64,000 bases of DNA from NCBI RefSeq assembly GCF_032362555.1, contig NC_083520.1, positions 7,688,001 through 7,752,000 of the forward strand, given 5' to 3'. This stretch comes from Amyelois transitella. Lineage: Eukaryota; Arthropoda; Insecta; Lepidoptera; Pyralidae. A program made the translations under genes and the position numbers. Positions 10,937 through 22,900 of the stretch are shown here, in pieces. Numbering within the stretch: the first letter of the stretch is position 1; each line of letters starts with the position of its first letter. Below the pieces are notes generated by a model. It did no database searches. It was not told the origin of the DNA and saw nothing but the letters and a program-made list of their open reading frames with translations.

Positions 10937-13667
10937 TACGCGTAAATATTTTCGTGGAGTGGTTAAAATCGCATGCGCGTATTCGTGCGAAGTCTTCGCG
11001 GGCCAGCGGCCAACTGAATAAATAACAAGTTGTTGGTCATGAAGTTGTGATGGTGCGGTTTATAAACAATGTCTTGATTGGAATCTACTGATATCGCCAC
11101 GATATCGCAGATCGAAATGAAAACATCGGGAAAAATATGTCATAATGAACTAAAATGAGGGCCAGTGGGGAGCCAGTGTAGGTCATGGTTTCTACATCAT
11201 TATTGACGGAGGTAGGTTACGTATGTGATGTGAACATTGCCTACGTTGCATGCTAGACTTTGCATTGAACATTTTTTTACAAAAAGTCTGTTTCTCTATC
11301 CGGTATCTCGCCGTAGGTATAGAACAATCCTGGTATTTCAATAGACCATGAAAAAGACCGTTCATTGAATTTCGAAATTAGATTCAAATGTCTTTCACTA
11401 CCAAGGTCACGGGCGTCGTCTAAAAATATGTTCGCGTTTTCGTATGTGGTATAAACTTACAAGATTTATGAATGAATTAAAATAAACCAAACCAACAATT
11501 TATCCTTATAATTTAAATAGGAAAACAGTATTTATTATTTTGTCAAGTGTTTTAAATGGGCTTTGAAATAAATATGTAATGTAAATTATAATACCCCTTA
11601 CCCATACCCAGTACGAAGTAAAACAATTTCAATCTATCTAGCTAGGTAATTAACATTTTCTACTCGTTTATTTTTTTAACAATATGGATAAAGTCTTTCT
11701 TTTTCACGGTTCAGACATTGCAAAGAAAACTATTGTATAAGATAGGAGCGACGACCCCAGGCATGCAATTGTGTACTAGAAATGCTATTGAGCCAATCAA
11801 ATGATAATGGTATGGGGTGCTCTATTTTTAAATGAAACGTCTTGAAAGGCAAGATTGATTATCTTTAGATTTCGAAAGACAAATAGTAATTGAACTATTT
11901 GTGACTGAAAATAACTTTTCAGAATGATTTGTTTATATCAAAGATTCGTCTTAGTATCTCTTAATATGACGACTATCATTTACGGCCAATCCATTCTTCT
12001 ATATTGAAATATATCTGATGGTTTTATCTAATTCAAAATAAATGCAATTAAAAGAAACAACAATTTATTTAACAAAACTGCAATTACAAAGTTTTGAGAA
12101 ATTCTAGACTGATCATAAAAAATTAATTTTAAATGCACTTAATTGCATAACCAGCCGCAGATTTATTTTTGTTCACACGTATTTACTGAATTTACTTTAA
12201 GCGAACATATTTTTTGCACATAAAAACAATTTTCAAAATTACTAATAGGAATTCTCAGTAATAAATGTATGCCGGTTTTCCTTTATCTGCGGTAGGTTAT
12301 ATACCTTTGTTGCTGCATAACTAACAATTTACATATGAAACATTTCTTGAGTCATTCGTGTAAATATCATTGCAACATATATTTTGATCATCAACCTAGC
12401 GTGCCACCATTTAAGCACGCTAAAATGGTCATGCGGGTTCAATCTATCTATCACCACATAAGATTTCCAGATTAAAACGTCCCCGCTTATGGGAATGCGG
12501 GTTCAATAACTGGTGCGTTAATCAATATAAAATAACGCAGTTCTTACGTACGTTAGACAATAGACAATGATATTACACATACAAATTACAAATTTGTAAA
12601 TGGATAGATCACGAAACTTAAGTCTCTTTTATCTTGACATACAAGATCCAACATGTATAATTATATTTATTTCACCTTTATAAAGGTAAAATTAGTGGCA
12701 CTTTGGTAATATGAAAATTATTGATAATTATTCCTTTTATAAATGTCATAATTAAAATATAACAAAATTCAATAGTGATCTACATAAATTGATGTCAGAC
12801 TAGGTGCATAATAACATACATTATTAAATTTTTTACTGCTAATCAGCAATTTGTTAAGTTGCGCCTATGTCATTATCACTCATTATATTATACCCAATAA
12901 TAAAGCTAACTAAATCATTTTTACAAATCTTAAAATAACTGTTATACAACTTGTATATATTTACAACATTTATATACAAAGAGTATAAAGTACTTACTGT
13001 ACTTACTACTTTACCAAAAACTAATTTTTTTGACTTTTGACAGTCTGCATTTTCTCAGCCAATTAAAAGAAAGACAAAGTATTTTGATTGGCCGAAAATG
13101 TTTTAATGAAGTGGTATAAGTAAATCATATTGAAGGATACACATTGTTTAACATCCTTCCGTATTATATGGAAATATGTGATGCATACACAAAAGCCACA
13201 GAGATAGTATATAAAGAATATAATTAGGTCTCTGACTGGGAGATGACAATTAATTAAATGGACAGAACTTTACTTCTGTCCTGACCTCATAGCAGAAAGT
13301 GGGATAAGACAAGGTTTCATTTTGACTAGAGAACAGTTAACATAACACAGTATACGCGATGGTTCTGCGACAATTTCTGCCACCTGTTTGCTCAAGATGA
13401 ATTTATGGTGATTTCATATGGTAGGTGTATTTGAGGTACAAAGTTTACAACTGACAAGTTTCAAATCTTCGACAAATAGCATCAACACATTGTGATGATA
13501 TTAAAATAGATTTTCAAAAGTCACGTTAGACTAAGATTCGAAAAAAGTTGATCAATATTTCGAATAACAATGCATGAACTCAAAACAATTAATTTGCTGA
13601 AGACCTTGGAACTATGCTTTCGTCAGTCATAAGCTGAGATGTCACTGTATGTGACGTTCAATCATTT
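10937..13667. other. Intergenic, no gene seen
   Basis: AT-rich spacer upstream of the cytidine deaminase and downstream of TOR copy B. It should hold the deaminase promoter close to 10937-11150. No long open frame with recognisable protein, and no named repeat that I can support; a short phrase 'atgcgggttcaat' occurs twice near 12432 and 12497. Confidence 0.6.
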
Positions 13668-13960
13668 ACAAAATTGGACACCACCCCAAACATAGCTAAT
13701 GAAATTTTATTATGCCCACTACTTATAACATTTCACCATTCACCTCTTACAACTATGACACTTCTGCATATATCAAAATTAACCGATGTTTACAATGGCA
13801 GAGATTTTCATTACAAGTGGGTTATTGAATCAGGAGGTCGACTTGATTTTGCACCGTGACCGTTTCGTCAATACACGTACGCGGGAAGTCACTTCCAATT
13901 AGTTTATTACACACTATTGACGATGTCTAAGGCACACTCAAATTCTAACAAGCCCCGTTT
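13668..13960 (-). pseudogene. Decayed duplicate of the terminal TOR exon (copy B)
   Basis: The segment 13791-13950 aligns along most of its length with coding bases 14028-14190 of the real last exon. It shares gagattttcatta, accgtgaccgtttcgtc, ctattgacgatg and ctaaggcac blocks, but has frame-breaking gaps and many substitutions. A detached piece at about 13668-13692 matches the FATC-encoding end (tggacaccac...), separated by a roughly 95-bp unrelated insert. It lies just past the copy B stop, so it is probably transcribed as 3' UTR. Confidence 0.75.
13903..13908 (-). promoter_or_regulatory. Candidate poly(A) signal of TOR copy B
   Basis: Reverse-strand AATAAA about 90 bp past the stop codon, inside the decayed exon duplicate. 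The corresponding bases of the real exon do not form this hexamer. Another lies at 13706-13711. Confidence 0.45.
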
Positions 13961-13997
13961 CATACCATCGGACAATTCATTTGTCATGGCTTTGCCT

Positions 13998-16900
13998 TTA
14001 CCAAAATGGACACCAACCTACATAACACTGACAGAGATTTTCATTACTAGTCGCTTGTTGAATTAAGAGGTCCACTTGTTTCTGTACCGTGACCGTTTCG
14101 TCTATATGGGGGAAGTCTCTTCCAGTTAGTTTGTCCCTCACTCTATTGACGATGGCTAAGGCACGTTTGTTAAGGTTTGCTTCGGCGGGTTGGTCTAAGT
14201 CTATGGTAAGTTTCCTGCTGGGTTGCGGCGAAGGGGCGTCTGGTACTGCGCTGTCGTCGGCCCTGGACCTGCGTCCGGCGTCGATGAGCCTCCAGTTGAG
14301 GAGGGGATCATATACGAAGGCCTCAAGGACGGCCATGACGCTGTCTTTGTGCCGGTGTAGCACTTCCATGACGGACTCGCAGGTCCGCCGGTATGTACCC
14401 TCGATGCCAGTTACCTGACAAGTTTATTGATATATTAATATTCAGTTTGTACTACTAAAACTGATTTTGGTACCCTCAGCAAATCCAGACTAGCACTTTT
14501 ATATTAGTGCAAATTCAATCAAAGAAAATCTCTTACAAAGCAATATTTCTTACCTCCATTGCATTAATCAACATTCTGGTAAGTCTGAAGGGGATCTTCT
14601 CCGGAAACTTGTCCCTGGTGACAGCCACCTCGAAGCAGTCCCCGAAATCGATGTGCAGGAACTTGCCCGTCACTCGGTCCAGCATTATGTTGGAAGGGTG
14701 ACGGTCACCGAGACCTATACATACATATTTGGTCAATTGAGAAGAACATCAATTTAGTAATGTTCCGTGTGGTTCCCGGAACCAATACAAAAAAGAATAG
14801 AACCACTCCATCTCTTTCCCATGGATGTCGTAAAAGGCGACTAAGTGATAGGCTTACAAACTTGGGACTTTTTTTTAGGCGATGGGCTAGCAACCTGTCA
14901 CTATTTGAATCGCAATTCTATCATTAAGCCAAATAGCTGAGCGTGGCCTATCAGTCTTTTCAAGACTGTTGGCTCTGTCTACCCCACAGGGGATATAGAC
15001 GTGAAAATATGTATGTTTGTATGAATCACTAGTAATAACTATAAGAACAAAAGATACAGAAGTTTGAAGAATTTGCCTTATTTTTTTATTCGTTATTAGA
15101 CCTCTCTTTATCTTTTCACTCTACCTCGACGATAAAGAGAAGGTAGGTATGAATATCAAAGTTCATGACGTGATTTTGTTGCATATAAAAAATCTGACTC
15201 GCTTCCTGCAACCACTTGGTCCAGATTTGTTCCACTTGTATTTGTTCGTTTTTATGATGACAGACACGATGAATAATGTATTTATGGTGTTCTATTATAG
15301 ATGTCGCGACACATTTCATTTACAGGATGTAATCCACCATGTTCAAAACGGCGTCTCTAGGGGCAGACCCTCCATCCGCCAAGAAAACTCATAAGCCAAG
15401 AAAATTACTCATGTTATAGTGTCTTAATAGTACTATAGATGTCGCCACGTGTCACATACCCAGGATGTAGCCCACCATGCTCATGACGGCGAGCGAGCGG
15501 GTGTAGTTGGTGCGTCTCTCGAACCAGACCTCCGAGGAGGGACTCTTCAGCCAGAGGAGCTTTGCGAGGTCATCGCCCGCTGTGTGCTCGAGGGCATGCT
15601 CGAACACTTCCACCTGATGTACAGGTTGAGTTTTTATATTTAGGTATTAAAAGCTAAGTATAATTATCGTTATCTTGGTCAGGGGGTAGTTTTAGTTTTT
15701 GTTGCTTCGAAGACCTTATCAAAGTTATAACTATGTAGTTACTATTTTCTTGTTACTGTGTAAATTTCTATTCAATAAAGATATTACAAACAAACAAACA
15801 AAGCTGTGGGAAGACGCTGAATGCAGGCCTCTTTCAACTGCAAAGTAAACCCTATGTCAGGTAGTGGATATCGTGTCTCTAAGATAATGCTGATCATCAG
15901 CAAAGAATTGGCCTGTGGATAGGCCCGAACGCCGCGCCGGATTGGTCCGAGATATACCTATATTAGAATAGAAATATGACAAGTACATTTTTATTAAATT
16001 CTTAATTTTTCTTTAATTTGGATGATGCATTTTTTTAGCGTGCATAAGGCATGCGCGATAAAAAAGCAGCACTAGACGTCTTGACATGCAAATTTAGTGC
16101 GCTCGCGAACTTTATTCTTGCAGTTAATACTGACAAAGATGTAAAGTCATGCCGTCTCTGTCAAGAAAGAGACAATACGAGATTGGCGTTTAAGTTTATC
16201 CTTTTGAAATAGTCAGGCGTTAATCAGGCAATGATATTACAATGACAATTTATAATTTTGATACTCTCATGCAGGCTCAAACCCATAGCCCTGCCGCAGA
16301 AAAAAGTCAATTTCAATTCAAACCTTCAGCATCGGCATCATTTTGTCGTAATCCGGGGCCATCCATTGCATTATAAGGTGCTCAATATTAATCAGAGTCT
16401 TCTTATTACTCGACTACAAAAAGGAGGAGGGTTATGAGTTTAGCAGTGTACATGTTTTCATCTATAATAAAGTGACTGAAGCATTTGATTCAGCTTAGTG
16501 ACAGTGTAAAGCGAAAATAAAAAACACTTAAGCAGTAATTCCCGTTTATAATAAAGCTTATGACTAGCATTAGGAAAAAGTTATCAAAATCACGTGTATC
16601 CCCGCAAATGTTTCTACATGCACTTATTCTAACATAAACCTCAAAGTATTCATCAAACTGAGATTGCCTTATACACAATTATGAAATAAAAATCTACAGT
16701 ACCGTGAAAGTAATTGATTATATTTGTGTGTGAAACTCCAATCATCCATGCCACAAATGCGTAAACGGCGCAGAATGTAAACGAGAACAAATGAAGATGA
16801 GTAGCTTTTTAAATTAGCCGTTTCATGTACGTCAGTAAACTTACCCTACTAACTAGGTATTCAACACAAAATATACATTTAATTCCCCTCTCCGGATACT

Positions 16901-19900
16901 ACCAGGGGTAGTTATGATACAAAAAGTAGTACATGGTTTAGATTGAAAGCTCTGTTACCAGTATCAACGTAACACTGACAAGATAAGCAAGCATTGTTGT
17001 TAACCTACTATTTGCTCAATAGCGAAAGTTACCACACTATCATAACCTTATTGCTCTAATTTTGTCATGAAATTAATAAAAGTCCTAATGAAAAATAAAC
17101 ACTAACCTTTTGCATCAGCAAGAGCTTCTCCAAATCCGAAGCCATTCTCTGCATAATTCTGTGCTCAATATTCAACAGGCACTTCCTCTTCTCTCTGTAA
17201 TCTCTTATGAGAGAATGTAACGTATCACAATGGGGGACCCATCCGATTAAACCAGAGTTAGTCGATAGCGGAATAACAGCGTATCTCTGTATAGCTAAAT
17301 CTCTCCTAAAGGTATCTGGATCTGCTTGGAGCAGCGTGTTGACGAGTCCGAACAGTTGCATGACGCGTTCGTCTTGGCGGAGGTCCTCGTGGCCTTTGAG
17401 CAGGAACATGTAGTCCTTGCCGTTGGAGCCGCGGATGCAGAGGCGACGCGGCCGTTGTTTCGATGTGATGACCTGTGGATTGAAGTGGGATGTTCAAGGG
17501 GAAAGTGCACAGATTAAAGCGTGTTTATATCGGGTGGTATAGGTAGATGATAAGAGACCTGCAGACTGCTCTGGATGTGCGCGATGCGGATGAGCGGGCG
17601 CAGCGGCGTGTAGGAGCCGGGCACGCACAGCTGCAGGTCGCGGCAGTGCAGCAGGCGCGGGCTCACGTACTGCAGCTCCAGCGACGTCAGCTGCGGCAGC
17701 TGCCGGCTGATGCGCCGGAACACGTGGTAGTACAGGTCCCACGCCTGGTTCAAGTCGCGGACTTGGCCGGATTCCTAGAAAGGGCGATAAACATATTTTT
17801 TTATCATAGTTAAATCTAAGAAACTACCGTGTTCATGGCAGCTGCCATATGAATAACAACAGATTAAATTGAAGAGAACCATCTACACTGCTACAGCTAC
17901 ATCTTACGAAAACTTGCAGACTATAATGAAGAACAAATGTTGAGTCAAAGAAATCTGAGAATACTGAAGACCAAATAAAGGGGAGACAGTAAAAATCATT
18001 ATGTCTTCATTCAAAGTAAAAAATGGTGATGACTCACCTTAAATCTGTTACACCATTCGAGTGCGTCATTGAGGTCCCTCCCGTACTGGCTGCTGAAGGA
18101 AACCTCCTTCGTGGTCTGCGGCCCGCGCTCCAGCATCGCGTGCAGCGGCTCCAGCGTCTTGAACATCGCGTTCACGTCGTGCTCGCTGAAGTACAGTCTA
18201 GAAGCTTCTTCCAATGCTTCGTGCCATTGCTCGTGCCATAGAATAGCCACTCTGATCAACTCCTCTGAAATCATAGCCGCCTGGTTGACCAAGTTACTCG
18301 AATGTGTACACATCGACTTCAATATCTGATTAGCGGCATTCTTCCGTGCCACGAACGATGATTTCGAAGCGACAGTTAGAGGATAAACCAACGCCTGAGG
18401 ATGAGATTTTCCGATATCAATCAATAACGAGTGAATCAGTTTCCCCACCAGAGCTCTCGGTGTGTCGATTCTGGCGATCAGTTGCGGGATGACCTGCAGC
18501 CACACGTTGATCTCTATCGTGCGAATTCCTTCGACCAGTGCCTCGTGAACTGCTGAATAGTGGCCATAGTCAAACCAAAGAGTCAATAACCGAAGCGTAT
18601 CTTGTAGAGAGCTTCCGTGAGATAGGTTAATCGACTTGAAGAATCCTTCCACGGCTGGGACTGTGTGATTTTGTATGCACTCGGGAGTCGGCTTCCTTTC
18701 AGATAGAGGTAAACCTTCAGCACTTTCTTGGTGTTTATAGAACAGAACAGTTTCAAAGTTCATGTACGCCCATGCGTGCCACGCTTTGTACCAATCGGAC
18801 GCCAACTGCGTCGCCGAAGCGTAGTTGTCCAGGATTTCTGGAATCGACTCTTTATTGATGCCGAGGAGGGACTCGCACCAGGATCCCAGTTTTAGGTGGC
18901 AACGCGCTAGTAATCTGCATTGTTCTGGGTCTCCTGTTTCTGCAGAGTTAACATAGCGTTGTAGTTGGTCATATGCTAATTGTTTATCCCCGGCAACCCA
19001 CAGGTGTTTAGCGTACGCCAGAGTCAATCTTGGCTCGTGAGTTGGCAGTGGCAAATCCCGATTTTTACTGGGATCGACGCCTAGTAACATGACTAGAGTT
19101 TTGTGCGCTTGACGGGGAGCACCGCTCTTTCTGCATAAGGATGCAAATTTCAACCACGTCACCATATCCTCTTGCGGCGACAATACTAAGCCCCGAACTT
19201 GCAGGATTTTCCTCCAATCTTCTACCAGTCTTTGTCCGCCTTGAAGCCTCGTCCACCACGCTTGTCTAATAGACTCTCGCCTTTCCCCCACCAATTTGTA
19301 TATGATAACTTCTTCCAATTCCGCGAGCAGTTGAGCGCTAACTAAAGCGCCATATGCTCTTTGATAGCTTTCCCCGGCCACGGCGGTTAGTTCCGAATCC
19401 AGTAATGTTCTAGCTTTGTCTATGTATAACTTTGACATACTAAATTCGCCATTATGTATACTGAGAACGGCTCTGTAGAAGGCGCCGTCTTGAGTATTAT
19501 CAGGCAAGAAATTGACATATTTTGCCATCGATTCCCATTCCTTGAGGCCCCAGGCGGCGGCGGCTGCCAATCTGGCCGTTTTATATTTCTCATCGTCGGA
19601 CATATTCGGCCAGCGTTTAGATACAGTTTTGTACAGCTTCAGCCACTCGCCTAGAGCTTCGAAACAGCGTAGTTCTCCGAGGTACGCCTCCATGTTGTCG
19701 GCGTCTTGCGATAGTTTGTCATCGTAGAGGATAAGTGCTTTCTCCCAGTTGTGCAGTTTCTCGTACCATCGTATTTGAACCTCGAGGGAAGTGTCGCCGG
19801 CTTCACGTTGGGCCATTACTCTTTCAAGCAAGCCTTCGGCGGCTTCTTTCTGCTGCAGTTTGTTGTTGATGTGGATGAGTGCTTCTACGACCTGCGACGT

Positions 19901-22900
19901 TGCTCCGCTGCGGAATTCTTCTTCCTGTACAAGGAAAAAAATGCTTGTAACAACTGTTTCACACTCACCTGCTTTAATTCGACAATCAAGACAAAACAGC
20001 AGTTTTAAATCGAGATCGAAATTTTAGTAACTATTACAATACTTATAATTAAAACATACCTTATAATGAAGAGCTTTTGCATACGCCCTGCAATGCATGG
20101 CCCTTTCCCCTAGCAAATGTGTCGAAATGGGCAGGGTTCCACTTTCACAGTGCTCCATAAACTCTGCTAAATTCAAGACTGTGTGCGCAAGTTCCGGGGC
20201 GTCAGGGGCAGTGAGAGCTTGTTCCAGTGCGTTGGAGAGTTCGGTCCGCGAGCTGTTGTCGAGCTCCGTCCAGCACGAGACGAATGCGGCGTTGAAAAGG
20301 TCGCGTAGCAGTTGCGAGTAGTTGTGTGCCAGCGCTAGGCACGCCCTGTTGGTACATAAATATTTGTTAATTGTAGGTACATTATTGTTGATTTTATCTT
20401 TTTAATATATAAAAGAGGACACTGACTGAATGATTGACTAACATCAACGTAACCGCTGGCTCTAGAGATATGAAATTTGGCATGTATTTTGCATTTGGTT
20501 GAGAGTCATTTCGCTAGATTTCGGCCGAAACAGTAATTAACAGTTTCATTAACAACCAAAATATTTATTAAAGAGAGATAAATAAAATTTGTTAAACGTC
20601 CAAATAGCTGAACGTGGCCGATCAGTTTTTTCAAGACTGTTGGCTCTTCAAGACTGTAGGCTCTGTCTACCCCGCAAGGGATATAGACGTGACCATATGT
20701 ATGTATGTATAAAATTACTGAATGCTGTTAGCATAAACCAATGTCCTCTAGACTTCTTTACTTGGTCGTAGATAGGTAGTTTAATAGTTTGTTGTGTGAG
20801 ACAAATGTAATGTCACCTGAGAGCAGGGCTATGGGACTCTGTGAGCAGTCCGATGCTGAGGCGCCGCAGCCACTCGAGCCAGTCGTCCTTGGAGACGCGG
20901 CTGCTGACCGTCCTCGCTAGCTGCAGGTTGTGAGACAAATGTAATGTCACCTGAGAGCAGGGCTATGGGACTCTGTGAGCAGTCCGATGCTGAGGCGCCG
21001 CAGCCACTCGAGCCAGTCGTCCTTGGAGACGCGGCTGCTGACCGTCCACGCCAGCTGCAGGTTGTGAGACAAATGTAATGTCACCTGAGAGCAGGGCTAT
21101 GGGACTCTGTGAGCAGTCCGATGCTGAGGCGCCGCAGCCACTCGAGCCAGTCGTCCTTGGAGACGCGGCTGCTGACCGTCCTCGCTAGCTTCAGGTTGTG
21201 AGACAAATGTAATGTCACCTGAGAGCAGGGCTATGGGACTCTGTGAGCAGTCCGATGCTGAGGCGCCGCAGCCACTCGAGCCAGTCGTCCTTGGAGACGC
21301 GGCTGCTGACCGTCCACGCCAGCTTCAGGTTGTGAGACAAATGTAATGTCACCTGAGAGCAGGGCTATGGGACTCTGTGAGCAGTCCGATGCTGAGGCGC
21401 CGCAGCCACTCGAGCCAGTCGTCCTTGGAGACGCGGCTGCTGACCGTCCTCGCTAGCTGCAGGTTGTGAGACAAATGTAATGTCACCTGAGAGCAGGGCT
21501 ATGGGACTCTGTGAGCAGTCCGATGCTGAGGCGCCGCAGCCACTCGAGCCAGTCGTCCTTGGAGACGCGGCTGCTGACCGTCCTCGCTAGCTGCAGGTTG
21601 TGAGACAAATGTAATGTCACCTGAGAGCAGGGCTATGGGACTCTGTGAGCAGTCCGATGCTGAGGCGCCGCAGCCACTCGAGCCAGTCGTCCTTGGAGAC
21701 GCGGCTGCTGACCGTCCACGCCAGCTTCAGGTTGTCAGACAAATGTAATGTCACCTGAGAGCAGGGCTATGGGACTCTGTGAGCAGTCCGATGCTGAGGC
21801 GCCGCAGCCACTCGAGCCAGTCGTCCTTGGAGACGCGGCTGCTGACCGTCCTCGCTAGCTGCAGGTTGTGAGACAAATGTAATGTCACCTGAGAGCAGGG
21901 CTATGGGACTCTGTGAGCAGTCCGATGCTGAGGCGCCGCAGCCACTCGAGCCAGTCGTCCTTGGAGACGCGGCTGCTGACCGTCCTCGCTAGCTGCAGGT
22001 TGTGAGACAAATGTAATGTCACCTGAGAGCAGGGCTATGGGACTCTGTGAGCAGTCCGATGCTGAGGCGCCGCAGCCACTCGAGCCAGTCGTCCTTGGAG
22101 ACGCGGCTGCTGACCGTCCACGCCAGCTGCAGGTTGTGAGACAAATGTAATGTCACCTGAGAGCAGGGCTATGGGACTCTGTGAGCAGTCCGATGCTGAG
22201 GCGCCGCAGCCACTCGAGCCAGTCGTCCTTGGAGACGCGGCTGCTGACCGTCCACGCCAGCTTCAGGTTGTGAGACAAATGTAATGTCACCTGAGAGCAG
22301 GGCTATGGGACTCTGTGAGCAGTCCGATGCTGAGGCGCCGCAGCCACTCGAGCCAGTCGTCCTTGGAGACGCGGCTGCTGACCGTCCTCGCTAGCTGCAG
22401 GTTGTGAGACAAATGTAATGTCACCTGAGAGCAGGGCTATGGGACTCTGTGAGCAGTCCGATGCTGAGGCGCCGCAGCCACTCGAGCCAGTCGTCCTTGG
22501 AGACGCGGCTGCTGACCGTCCTCGCTAGCTGCAGGTTGTGAGACAAATGTAATGTCACCTGAGAGCAGGGCTATGGGACTCTGTGAGCAGTCCGATGCTG
22601 AGGCGCCGCAGCCACTCGAGCCAGTCGTCCTTGGAGACGCGGCTGCTGACCGTCCTCGCTAGCTGCAGGTTGTGAGACAAATGTAATGTCACCTGAGAGC
22701 AGGGCTATGGGACTCTGTGAGCAGTCCGATGCTGAGGCGCCGCAGCCACTCGAGCCAGTCGTCCTTGGAGACGCGGCTGCTGACCGTCCACGCCAGCTTC
22801 AGGTTGTGCGCGTTCACGTACAACTTGCGGATGGAGGTGGAGTCGCACGCTAGGAAGCGGGCCTGGAAATACACCTATATATAGGAAATGAATTATTGTG

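Noticed and set aside
17065..17813. Several overlapping open frames on the + strand and in other minus frames
   Set aside because: They are shadows of the GC-rich TOR copy B exons; only the frame with TOR motifs is supported.
20793..22802. CRISPR array or satellite DNA
   Set aside because: The units are 134 bp with no unique spacers and encode an exon end; it is a local exon duplication in a eukaryotic gene, not CRISPR and not generic satellite.
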